Shown piece after piece: positions 1-7,397 of a DNA stretch of 64,000 bases (position 1 is its first letter; every line of letters starts with the position of its first letter). Origin of the DNA: Rodentibacter haemolyticus (GTDB lineage Bacteria; Pseudomonadota; Gammaproteobacteria; Enterobacterales; Pasteurellaceae); contig NZ_CP063056.1 in assembly GCF_015356115.1 (NCBI RefSeq), positions 124,001 through 188,000 of the forward strand, given 5' to 3'. The notes beneath the pieces were generated by a model. It saw only the letters and a program-made list of their open reading frames with translations, was not told the DNA's origin and did not search any database. Made by a program: the position numbers and the translations under genes.

Positions 1-74
1 TTCCAAAAAGCTATAATAAAAACCCTTTATTTTAGCCGTTCCACCACCTAAAAACGCCTAAAAAACAATCTAAA

Positions 75-196
75 AGTTAAGAAAATGAGTTAAAGAGTTA
101 AGAACGAGTTAAGAATTAACTTTTTCTTAACTAGCTTTAAAGCCTTACACAGCAAGGCTTTTGAAAGAAAAAAGTTAAGAAGTTAAGAAGTTAAGT
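75..196. repeat. Iteron-like AGTTAAGAA direct repeats
   Basis: The motif AGTTAAGAA occurs at 75-83, 96-104, 107-115, 173-181 and 181-189, with a near copy at 189-195 and an inverted copy (TTCTTAACT) at 125-133. The last three copies are an uninterrupted 8 bp tandem. Clustered short repeats of this type are seen at integrase/excisionase arm sites and at plasmid origins. Which of these applies cannot be told from this window. Confidence 0.6.
140..162. terminator. Stem-loop AAGCCTT/AAGGCTT
   Basis: A 7 bp stem AAGCCTT (140-146) and AAGGCTT (154-160) closes a 7-base loop and is followed by only two T residues. It may be a weak terminator or a protein site. It resembles, but is weaker than, the hairpin at 550-582. 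Confidence 0.35.
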
Positions 197-516
197 AAAA
201 TTATTTTTTTATAAAATTTTAATGAATTTGTCATTTTTGGCTATTTCATCATTCCAAAAATGAATAAAAAAAACTGAAAGCACTTTTACAGAATTTTTTG
301 ACCTGTAAGCACACAGAAAAATCAGTTATAAACTTTTACTTTACAACTCAATTCCAACCGGCAAAGCGGAAAATAATTTCATCTTTCGGTTTGCTATATC
401 ATCGAACAAAAAAACTATCACAAATGGGTCACTTTGGATTTTAGTGATCTCGTTTGTGATCTCGCAGTAAAATCAAATTCATAGAACCCAGTATTTACAA
501 GGCTTTAAACCCTATA

Positions 517-533
517 ATTCAACTCCCGCCAGC
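517..533 (+). other. tmRNA (ssrA) 3'-end fragment, candidate attachment site
   Basis: ATTCAACTCCCGCCAGC matches the T-loop and acceptor part of bacterial tmRNA 3' ends as I know them (GGTTCAACTCCCGCCAGCTC). The bases to its left do not supply the other half of the T stem, so this is not a functional tmRNA end. A short duplicate of a tRNA or tmRNA 3' end is what site-specific integration leaves behind. The following hairpin (550-582) would fit the original ssrA terminator. The match is seen; the att role is inferred. Confidence 0.5.
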
Positions 534-548
534 CCAACACAATCCGAT

Positions 549-583
549 AAAGCCTTGAAAATACTAACTTCAAGGCTTTTTTA
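549..583 (+). terminator. Rho-independent terminator
   Basis: A perfect 10 bp stem AAGCCTTGAA (550-559) and TTCAAGGCTT (569-578) with a 9-base loop is followed by a T run to 582. It reads rightward, away from the ssrA-like fragment, and in the convergent direction could also stop folC transcription. Confidence 0.75.
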
Positions 584-662
584 TTACTAACTAAAAACCT
601 CATTGATTAGCTAGCTTGAGAACGATACTAAAAACAAGTTAACCAACTGAAATATCCCACTA

Positions 663-1979
663 TTATTCCAGCACCTGCCAAAACTCTGCTACGGTATGAA
701 ATGAACCGAATATTAAAACGATGTCATTTTTGACCGCACTTTTTAAGGCATTTTTTACCCCCGACATAACAGAATCTTCTGAGGTTACATTAGCATTCGG
801 AGAAAATTCGGTGAGCTTTGCTTGTAACTCATCGCCCGTTTGTCCACGATAACCACTAAGTGTCGCACAATGCCATTGATCAACAAGCGGAACAAGGTGG
901 GTAAATACCCCCTGCGCGTCTTTGTCCTTTAACATACCGCATACGGCGATAAGTTGGCCTTTATTTTGTGCTTTAAGTGCGGTCAATTTTTCAGCTAAAT
1001 ATGCGGCGGCGTGAGGATTATGCCCGACATCAATTATCACGTTCGGTAGGTTATCCGATTCTTTTCCCAATAAGGCCGCCAATTTTTGGCGTTTATCAGT
1101 TTCAATGGATTGAAAACGTCCTACTAATGTAACCTTTTGTAAAGAGCGGCGAATGGTTTCTTCAGTAATGTTAAAGGGTAACTGTTCAATCACCGCCAAT
1201 GCCGTTGCCGCATTCATTAAAGGAATTTGACAAAATGGAAGATTTTCTAACCGCACTTTGGCACTCTGCCATTGCCAATTTTCAGAATTTTGCTGAAATG
1301 TCCAATCAATATGACGGCGTGATACATTGCAATGTAAATTTTCCGCAAACTCTAACATCGTATGGGGAACATTCGGCTCGCCAATCACAGCAGGACAATT
1401 CGAGCGAAAAATCCCGGCTTTTTCAAAGGCGATGACTTCACGCGTATTACCAAGAAAGTCGGTATGATCAATATCAATGCTGGTAATTACGGCAAGATTG
1501 CTATCCACAATGTTAGTTGCATCCAAACGTCCACCTAACCCAACTTCTAAAATGACGACATCAAGATTCGATTGCTTAAATAAATGTAAAGCGGAAAGCG
1601 TGCTGAACTCAAAATAAGTCAAAGAGGCGGTTCTATTTTCCTCAATAAAGGCAAAAGAAGCGGTGTGTGCTTGATCCGGTAAATCCTGATCTTGAATCCG
1701 TACCCGTTCGTTATAACGTAATAAATGCGGCGAAGAATACACGCCGACTCGCAAGCCGTGATTCAATAAAATCGTTTCCAGCAATCGACAAGTCGTCCCT
1801 TTTCCATTTGTTCCCCCCACGGTTATCACATAAGGAGCAGGATGCAAAAGATCGAGTTTTTCTGCAACGGATCGAATACGTTCTAAACCAAGATCAATCG
1901 CTTTAAAATGGCTGTTTTCTAAATAAGAAAGCCACTCGGCGAGTGGCGAAGTGGCTTTTAAATTCATATTATGCTTCAT
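663..1979 (-). CDS. folC: Bifunctional dihydrofolate/folylpolyglutamate synthase
   Basis: FolC adds glutamate to dihydropteroate to make dihydrofolate, and then extends the polyglutamate tail of folates; it is a cytoplasmic Mur-ligase-like enzyme. The N-terminal half shows the P-loop VGGTNGKGTT, the folate-loop region SSPHL and the motif LEVGLGGRLDATN. The C-terminal half has the VIDVGHNPHAA motif. About 438 residues is the normal length. Two ATG starts are plausible, at 1979 and 1967; both overlap or abut the end of accD, and neither has a strong ribosome site. The ATG at 1979 gives the N-terminal length closest to E. coli FolC. It is translationally coupled to accD, the usual gammaproteobacterial arrangement. 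Confidence 0.95.
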   Translation of the reverse strand: MKHNMNLKATSPLAEWLSYLENSHFKAIDLGLERIRSVAEKLDLLHPAPYVITVGGTNGKGTTCRLLETILLNHGLRVGVYSSPHLLRYNERVRIQDQDLPDQAHTASFAFIEENRTASLTYFEFSTLSALHLFKQSNLDVVILEVGLGGRLDATNIVDSNLAVITSIDIDHTDFLGNTREVIAFEKAGIFRSNCPAVIGEPNVPHTMLEFAENLHCNVSRRHIDWTFQQNSENWQWQSAKVRLENLPFCQIPLMNAATALAVIEQLPFNITEETIRRSLQKVTLVGRFQSIETDKRQKLAALLGKESDNLPNVIIDVGHNPHAAAYLAEKLTALKAQNKGQLIAVCGMLKDKDAQGVFTHLVPLVDQWHCATLSGYRGQTGDELQAKLTEFSPNANVTSEDSVMSGVKNALKSAVKNDIVLIFGSFHTVAEFWQVLE

Positions 1980-2859
1980 TCTCAATTAATTCAGGTTCCG
2001 TAAAAGGTGAAGGTTGATTGGTTAATTTGCTTAGCACGCTTGCCAAGGTACGGCGCATATCACCACGTTTTACAATCATATCAATCGCGCCTTTTTCCAA
2101 TAAAAACTCACTACGCTGGAAACCTTCCGGTAATTTCTCACGAACGGTTTGTTCAATTACACGCGGCCCCGCGAACCCGATTAATGCTTTTGGTTCGGCA
2201 ATGTTTAAATCACCCAGCATTGCAAAACTGGCTGAAACGCCGCCTAATGTCGGGTCGGTTAATACGGAAATAAAGGGCACGCCCTTTTCACGCATCTGTG
2301 CAAGCACTGCACTGGTTTTCGCCATTTGCATAAGTGAAAATAACGCCTCTTGCATACGTGCACCGCCACTGGCTGAAAAACAAACGAACGGACAATTTAA
2401 TTCCATCGCTTTTTCTGCCGCTTTCACAAATTTCGCTCCAACGACCGATCCCATTGAACCGCCCATAAAAGCAAAATTAGATGCCGCCACCACAATCGGC
2501 ATATTATAAAGTGTTCCCGTCATAGTAATCAGTGCATCTTTCTCACCGGTTTCTTTTTGTGCCGCACTGATACGATCTTTATATTTTTTTAAATCTTTAA
2601 ATTTTAAAATATCTTTCGGCTCTAAATCAGCGGCGATTTCTTGGCTTGAGCCTTCGTCTAATAAACGCAATAAACGTTCACGCGCATCAATACGCATATG
2701 ATGTTCGCACTTCGGACACACATAAAGATTGCGTTTTAATTCTTCACTATAAAGCACTTGTTCGCATGAGGTACATTTCGTCCAAACACCTTCCGGTACA
2801 TTCGCTTTGCGTGTTGAAGAAGAAGGGTTTTTGCTAAAAATTCGATCAATCCAGCTCAT
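1969..2859 (-). CDS. accD: Acetyl-CoA carboxylase carboxyltransferase, beta subunit
   Basis: AccD pairs with AccA to transfer the carboxyl group from carboxybiotin on AccB to acetyl-CoA, giving malonyl-CoA for fatty acid synthesis. At 296 residues it has the expected length. The N-terminal zinc ribbon is intact, with Cys29, Cys32, Cys48 and Cys51. The crotonase-like carboxyltransferase core follows, including the FSASGGARMQEALFSLMQM stretch and the TDPTLGGVSASFAMLGD stretch. The gene is the first of a two-gene unit with folC, whose start overlaps the accD stop. Confidence 0.97.
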   Translation of the reverse strand: MSWIDRIFSKNPSSSTRKANVPEGVWTKCTSCEQVLYSEELKRNLYVCPKCEHHMRIDARERLLRLLDEGSSQEIAADLEPKDILKFKDLKKYKDRISAAQKETGEKDALITMTGTLYNMPIVVAASNFAFMGGSMGSVVGAKFVKAAEKAMELNCPFVCFSASGGARMQEALFSLMQMAKTSAVLAQMREKGVPFISVLTDPTLGGVSASFAMLGDLNIAEPKALIGFAGPRVIEQTVREKLPEGFQRSEFLLEKGAIDMIVKRGDMRRTLASVLSKLTNQPSPFTEPELIENEA

Positions 2860-2941
2860 TTTTTACCTATTTATCCACTAGAAAATTCGGCGTATTAAAC
2901 CATAATTCCAAGTTTGTTGCTAGTCAGACAAGCACATTACT

Positions 2942-3736
2942 TTAAATAAGCCTGTCCTCAAGGAAAAGCGGTCCTAATTTAGATTGAGGAATGGCAAATT
3001 TTTTAGGGTAAATCACATTCACCAAATATAATCCATCGGGTTTTGCCGTTGGTGCGGCAAGTTTACGATCCCCTTGTTCCAATAACCATCTCATCCATTC
3101 AATGGATTGATTGCCTGCGCCGACTTCAATCAAACTCCCCACTATATTACGTACCATATGATGTACAAAAGCATTGGCTTGAATATCAACGATAATATAT
3201 TCCCCTTTTCGCACCACATTTAAGTGATGAATATTTCTCCAAGGCGTATTAGATTGACATTGTGCCGCTCGGAAAGCGGAAAAATCATGTTCCCCGAGTA
3301 AAAATTGTCCTGCTTGATGCATTTTTTTATCATCAAGTTCTAAATGACAATGGGTTATACCTTCCGGCAAGATAGCGGAACGTAACTTATTACAATACAA
3401 AAGGTAGCGATAACGCCGAGCCGTTGCTGAAAAACGAGCATGAAATTCATCATCAACAACTTTCGCCCATTTCACCGCAATATCATCAGGCAAATTAGCA
3501 TTCGTGCCGAACTCCCATGCTTTTTCAGGACGGATTACATTCGTTTCAAAATGAACGACCTGCCCTGTACCATGCACTCCGGAATCGGTTCTCCCGGCGC
3601 AAAAAACCTCGATCTTTTCATTTGCCACAAAAGATAATGCGCTTTCCAGTTCGCCTTGCACGCTCCTCACTTTTTCTTGTCGCTGCCAACCAAAATAATG
3701 CTGCCCGTTATATTCAACGCCTAAGGCAATTTTCAT
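2942..3736 (-). CDS. truA: tRNA pseudouridine(38-40) synthase
   Basis: TruA isomerises uridines 38, 39 and 40 in the anticodon arm of many tRNAs. The catalytic aspartate is Asp51 in the family motif GRTDSGVHGTGQ. The C-terminal MVRNIVGSL motif, also typical of TruA, is present. Its 264 residues match the family. The start at 3736 has a good ribosome site (AGAGGTG). The rplY terminator hairpin lies only about 19 bases upstream, so truA is either expressed by read-through or from a promoter overlapping the hairpin. Confidence 0.96.
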   Translation of the reverse strand: MKIALGVEYNGQHYFGWQRQEKVRSVQGELESALSFVANEKIEVFCAGRTDSGVHGTGQVVHFETNVIRPEKAWEFGTNANLPDDIAVKWAKVVDDEFHARFSATARRYRYLLYCNKLRSAILPEGITHCHLELDDKKMHQAGQFLLGEHDFSAFRAAQCQSNTPWRNIHHLNVVRKGEYIIVDIQANAFVHHMVRNIVGSLIEVGAGNQSIEWMRWLLEQGDRKLAAPTAKPDGLYLVNVIYPKKFAIPQSKLGPLFLEDRLI

Positions 3737-3754
3737 TCACACCTCTCTTCCATA

Positions 3755-3786
3755 AAAAACACCAAAGAGCTTTCTTTGGTGTTTTT
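3755..3786 (-). terminator. Terminator after rplY
   Basis: A 13 bp stem AAAAACACCAAAG (3755-3767) and CTTTGGTGTTTTT (3774-3786) with a 6-base loop ends in a T run on the minus strand. It lies 15 bases past the rplY stop codon and just before the truA start, so it may also meter truA expression. Confidence 0.85.
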
Positions 3787-3801
3787 CATCAAGATTAAAA
3801 A

Positions 3802-4089
3802 TTAAGCACGTTTGAAGTCAATGTGAACCAATTTTGGTTTGAACGGGTGACGTTGCATTGCTTGAACTTTCACAGCCACTTCTTTGCCATCAATCACTAA
3901 TGTGATTACATCGGAATAGAAAGTATCGTGAACCTGTGCATTGTTTAACTCATCGTGATTTAAAATGATTGAAACCGGTGCTTCGTTGCCACCGTAAACG
4001 ATAGCAGGAATTTGACCGTTGTGACGCAGGCGGCGGCTCGCACCCTTACCTTGCGCAGAACGAACTTCAGCGTTAAATTTAAATGCCAT
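3802..4089 (-). CDS. rplY: 50S ribosomal protein L25
   Basis: This is the short, TL5-domain-only form of L25, which binds 5S rRNA in the large ribosomal subunit. The 95-residue product begins MAFKFNAEVRSAQGKGASRR and contains IPAIVYGG, the conserved RNA-binding surface. I prefer the ATG at 4089, preceded by AGAGAA, over a longer upstream reading that would add a non-conserved 18-residue extension. It is monocistronic, with its own terminator. Confidence 0.96.
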   Translation of the reverse strand: MAFKFNAEVRSAQGKGASRRLRHNGQIPAIVYGGNEAPVSIILNHDELNNAQVHDTFYSDVITLVIDGKEVAVKVQAMQRHPFKPKLVHIDFKRA

Positions 4090-4301
4090 ATTAATGTTCT
4101 CTTTAATTGAATTAAAATTAAAAAACTGCAGGCGACCCAGCAATTTTCCTAAACTTACCCAAAGTTTTGCTTTGAGGGCGCGGATTATAAAGGATTCCTA
4201 CTGCCAACGCAAATTTTTTCTAGGCAATTTGGTACTAAGCGATTAGAATAGCCCTCGATTTTTGACAACCAATTTATGAATAACAATATATCGGGAACAG
4301 A

Positions 4302-4904
4302 ATGGAATTTCTTATTAACTTTTTCACTGATTACGGTTACTGGGCCGTACTTTTCGTCTTAATTATCTGTGGTTTTGGCGTGCCAATTCCTGAAGACATT
4401 ACGCTTGTTTCAGGTGGTGTGATCGCCGGGCTTTATCCTGAAAGCATTAATGTTCATTTAATGTTGCTGGTAAGTATGATTGGTGTAATTGCCGGTGATT
4501 CCTGTATGTACTGGCTTGGACGTATTTACGGTACAAAAATTTTACGTTTCCGGCCTATGCGTAAAATTGTAACTTTACAACGTTTAAAAATGGTGCGTGA
4601 GAAATTCGCCCGATATGGTAATCGTGTATTATTTGTAGCACGTTTTCTTCCGGGTTTACGCGCTCCGATTTACATGGTTTCCGGCATTACACGCCGTGTA
4701 AGCTATACACGTTTCGTATTTATCGATTTCTGTGCCGCTATTATTTCCGTGCCGATTTGGATTTACCTTGGTGAATTCGGTGCAAAAAATTTAGATTGGT
4801 TGCATGCGCAAATTCAAAAAGGGCAAATGGTTATTTATATTCTTATCGCTATGCTTGCCGTTTTCCTCTTTTGGAAATGGAAAAAATCTAGAAAAGCGAA
4901 ATAA
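4302..4904 (+). CDS. DedA family membrane protein
   Basis: This is a 200-residue integral membrane protein of the DedA/VTT superfamily. The N-terminal GFGVPIPEDITLVSGG segment and the central FARYGNRVLFVARFLPGLRAPIYMVSG segment are the family signatures, including the acidic residues and the conserved arginines of the re-entrant loops. Family members are thought to flip or recycle lipids such as undecaprenyl phosphate or phosphatidylethanolamine, and they support envelope integrity and proton-motive force. Which substrate this protein handles cannot be told here. About five hydrophobic segments are visible, and the tail ends in a basic KWKKSRKAK. Confidence 0.9.
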   Translation: MEFLINFFTDYGYWAVLFVLIICGFGVPIPEDITLVSGGVIAGLYPESINVHLMLLVSMIGVIAGDSCMYWLGRIYGTKILRFRPMRKIVTLQRLKMVREKFARYGNRVLFVARFLPGLRAPIYMVSGITRRVSYTRFVFIDFCAAIISVPIWIYLGEFGAKNLDWLHAQIQKGQMVIYILIAMLAVFLFWKWKKSRKAK

Positions 4905-4921
4905 ATCAGTAGGTAAAATAA

Positions 4922-5140
4922 AAAAGAGCGGTTAAAAATACGATTGTTTTTCGGCATTGTGTAGCATTTTCACAAAGAGAATTTTATATCCGATATTGAA
5001 TTAGGGTAAGATGTGTTGAGCTTACGTAACGCACCGTTTCATCATTAAACCCTCTGTTGGTGCGTTATGGCTTCGCCTAACATACCTTACGGTGATTTAT
5101 GCAACTGCTACATAATACAGGTATTTTTAACCGCTCTTTT
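4922..5140. repeat. MITE-like palindromic repeat (copy A) inside a 20 bp inverted repeat
   Basis: An exact 20 bp inverted repeat, AAAAGAGCGGTTAAAAATAC (4922-4941) with its complement at 5121-5140, encloses a 167 bp element at 4952-5118. The arms look like degenerate uptake-signal dyad arms (GAGCGGT for GTGCGGT). The inner element has its own imperfect inverted ends (TTGTGTAGCATTTTCACA on the left, TGCAACTGCTACATAATA on the right) and a GTGCGTTA/TAACGCAC core. Its interior closely matches the copy at 48514-48670. There is no coding capacity. Confidence 0.75.
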
Positions 5141-5152
5141 ATTACGCTTAAT

Positions 5153-5764
5153 TTAACCCTTCGCTGCTAAATAACGCTCCACCGTATCCACGATTGCTTG
5201 AGTTTGCGGATCGATTTCAATATTCACAATATCGCCTTTCTTACGCTGTCCCATAAGAGTTCGCTGTAAGGTTTCAGGGATCAAATTCACACAAAATTGA
5301 TTTTCTCTCACTTCGCCGATAGTTAAACTGATACCGTCCACCGCAACAAAACCTTTAACCAAAATATATCTCATTACATCGGAATTCGGTAATTCAAACC
5401 AAATTTGGCGATTATTTTCCGTTGAAATTATCTCGGAAATTGTCGCTGTACAATACACATGACCGGACAGAATATGCCCGCCGATTTCCGCGCCCATTTG
5501 CATCGCTCGTTCAATATTCACGAAATCACCGACGTTTAATGCACCAAGATTGGTTATCCGTAAGGTTTCCTGCATTAAATCAAAACTGACTAAATCATCA
5601 TTGATTTCCGTTACGGTTAAACACACGCCGTTATTCGCAACGGAAGCACCGATTTCCAACCCTTTAAGCATTTCAGGTGGCAATTTTACAACCTGTGTTC
5701 TAAAATACGCTTTTTCTGTAATTGAATGAATAGGGGCTACGCCCTGAACAATCCCGGTAAACAT
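5153..5764 (-). CDS. ribE: Riboflavin synthase, alpha subunit
   Basis: The enzyme dismutates two 6,7-dimethyl-8-ribityllumazine molecules into riboflavin and a pyrimidine product. The protein is 203 residues and starts MFTGIVQG, the family hallmark. Two lumazine-binding repeats are visible; the second begins near residue 98 with GGHILSGHVYCTA and includes the LVKGFVAVDGISLTI segment. It is divergent from norM with only 42 bases between starts, so their promoters must overlap. No FMN riboswitch is seen upstream, and there is no room for one. Confidence 0.95.
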   Translation of the reverse strand: MFTGIVQGVAPIHSITEKAYFRTQVVKLPPEMLKGLEIGASVANNGVCLTVTEINDDLVSFDLMQETLRITNLGALNVGDFVNIERAMQMGAEIGGHILSGHVYCTATISEIISTENNRQIWFELPNSDVMRYILVKGFVAVDGISLTIGEVRENQFCVNLIPETLQRTLMGQRKKGDIVNIEIDPQTQAIVDTVERYLAAKG

Positions 5765-5806
5765 TAGATTTCCTCAATAAAAAATTTTACACAGTATATC
5801 AAATTT

Positions 5807-7201
5807 ATGAATTTTCGTCTTTTATCCGCATATCATGCCGATATTAAAAAATTAATTAAAATCGCCTTTCCTATTTTGCTTGCACAAATTGCCCAAAATT
5901 CAATGGGACTTGTGGACACCATTATGGCGGGGCGCGTAAGTTCCACGGATATGGCGGCGATTTCGGTCGGTGCATCAATTTGGCTCCCCTTAGTATTATT
6001 CGGTCATGGTTTATTGCTTGCCTTGCCGCCCACCGTTTCTTATTTAAACGGTTCGGGACAACGCCACCGTATTGCACATCAAATTCGTCAAGGAATTTGG
6101 ATTGCCCTTTTGAGTAGCATTCCGCTAGGGTTGTTTATTTATTACAGCGATTTTGTTTTGCAATTTATGGAAATGGAACCTCGTATGGCACAAATCGCTC
6201 GTGATTATTTACACGCGATGCTTTGGGGATTACCCGCTTATTTACTGCTCATCAATTTTCGCTGTTTAAATGATGGTATTGCTAAAACCAAACCGGCAAT
6301 GGTCATTACCTTTATCGGTTTAATGATAAATATTCCTCTGAACTATATTTTTATTTACGGCAAACTCGGTATTCCGGCATTTGGTGCGGTGGGATGCGGT
6401 ATTGCAACGGCAATCGTCAACTGGTCTATGTGTCTGATGATGATTGCTTATTCTTATTTTAATCGTCAAGAACGTCAATTAAAGGTATTCAGTAAACTTA
6501 TTGAAAAACCCAATGGCACAACACTGAAAAAACTCTTTCAACTCGGTTTACCTATTGCTATCGCAATTTGCTGCGAAGTCGCACTTTTCGCTGTAACAGC
6601 CCTCCTTCTTTCGCCACTTGGCGCAACCATTGTGGCAAGTCATCAAATTGCACTGAACACCAGTTCCTTTATTTTTATGTTTCCGATGTCCATCGGTATG
6701 GCGACTACTATTCTGGTCGGACAAGCACTGGGCGAGGCTTCACCACCAAAAGCGAAGAATATGGCATATGCCGCATTAATGCTTGGATTAACCATCACGG
6801 TGATCACCGCATTTACTACGATTTTCTTCCGTTATGAAATTGCGGAGATTTTTGTGACAGATAAAATCGTGGTAAGTATGGCAGCAGGTTTACTCCTTCT
6901 TGCCTCTATTTATCAGTTTTCAGATACTATTCAGGTTGTCGTAAGCGGTGTGTTACGCGGTTATAAAGATACCAAAACAATCCTTTATATTACGCTTTTT
7001 GCTTACTGGATGATTGGCATTCCACTAGGTTATACATTGGCTCGAACTGATCTCTTGATGCCGAGCATTGGTGCGAAAGGTTTTTGGATTGCCTTTGTCG
7101 TTGCGCTTACCTTTGCGGCGGTATTATTATTTTACCGAATGAGAAAAACCCAAAGTTTGACTGATGAAGTGCTAATGACAAGATTAGAAAAACTCAAATA
7201 G
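5807..7201 (+). CDS. norM: MATE family multidrug/Na+ antiporter NorM
   Basis: This is a 464-residue inner-membrane exporter of the MATE family, which drives drugs and cationic dyes out in exchange for Na+ or H+. Twelve hydrophobic segments can be traced. The family motifs ILLAQIAQNSMGLVDTIMAG near the N terminus and the equivalent segment in the second half (LGLPIAIAICCEVALFAV) are present. NorM next to ribE is the arrangement I recall from H. influenzae. A strong terminator follows at 7223-7250. Confidence 0.94.
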   Translation: MNFRLLSAYHADIKKLIKIAFPILLAQIAQNSMGLVDTIMAGRVSSTDMAAISVGASIWLPLVLFGHGLLLALPPTVSYLNGSGQRHRIAHQIRQGIWIALLSSIPLGLFIYYSDFVLQFMEMEPRMAQIARDYLHAMLWGLPAYLLLINFRCLNDGIAKTKPAMVITFIGLMINIPLNYIFIYGKLGIPAFGAVGCGIATAIVNWSMCLMMIAYSYFNRQERQLKVFSKLIEKPNGTTLKKLFQLGLPIAIAICCEVALFAVTALLLSPLGATIVASHQIALNTSSFIFMFPMSIGMATTILVGQALGEASPPKAKNMAYAALMLGLTITVITAFTTIFFRYEIAEIFVTDKIVVSMAAGLLLLASIYQFSDTIQVVVSGVLRGYKDTKTILYITLFAYWMIGIPLGYTLARTDLLMPSIGAKGFWIAFVVALTFAAVLLFYRMRKTQSLTDEVLMTRLEKLK

Positions 7202-7222
7202 CACATTGCATTATTTTCTTAC

Positions 7223-7250
7223 AAAGCGCGTATCACTTACGCGCTTTTTT
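7223..7250 (+). terminator. Terminator after norM
   Basis: A 9 bp perfect stem AAAGCGCGT (7223-7231) and ACGCGCTTT (7239-7247) is followed by T residues. It separates norM from the siderophore receptor gene. Confidence 0.88.
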
Positions 7251-7318
7251 CTTACCCTGAAAATAAAGTGCGGTCGTTTTTATTCTTATTTTTGAATGGT
7301 TAATACGAATTATTTCTA

Positions 7319-7348
7319 TTGAGTAAAGCAATCGTTTTCGGGTATACT
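7319..7348 (+). promoter_or_regulatory. Predicted sigma-70 promoter of receptor gene
   Basis: TTGAGT at 7319-7324 and TATACT at 7343-7348 are 18 bases apart, about 50 bases upstream of the receptor start. I looked for a Fur box around it and found none convincing. Confidence 0.5.
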
Positions 7349-7397
7349 GCGAACCTTTTTACTATTTACTACATTTAACTTTTTAAGGGAAGCAACT

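Larger units (their letters stand above)
1..662. other. Gene-free region, probable edge of an integrated element
   Basis: No credible coding region is visible in these 660 bases. The stretch is AT-rich and carries iteron-like GTTAAGAA repeats (75-196), a stem-loop (140-160), a short direct repeat GTGATCTCG (444-452 and 456-464), a fragment matching the 3' end of tmRNA (517-533) and a strong terminator hairpin (550-582). I read this as the boundary between an integrative element lying to the left and the chromosome to the right, but no integrase gene is in view. The boundary call is inference. Confidence 0.5.

Noticed and set aside
517..537. Complete tmRNA or tRNA gene
   Set aside because: Only the 3' part matches. 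The opposite T-stem strand and the rest of the gene are missing upstream.
1199..1906. Plus-strand open frames across folC
   Set aside because: They overlap a well-supported minus-strand folC and show no family features of their own.
5765..5806. FMN riboswitch ahead of ribE
   Set aside because: Only 42 bases separate ribE from norM, too short for the RFN element, and no RFN motifs are seen.
7280..7345. Fur box ahead of the siderophore receptor
   Set aside because: GGTTAATACGAATTATTTC is only loosely similar to the Fur consensus; the match is too weak to report as a site.
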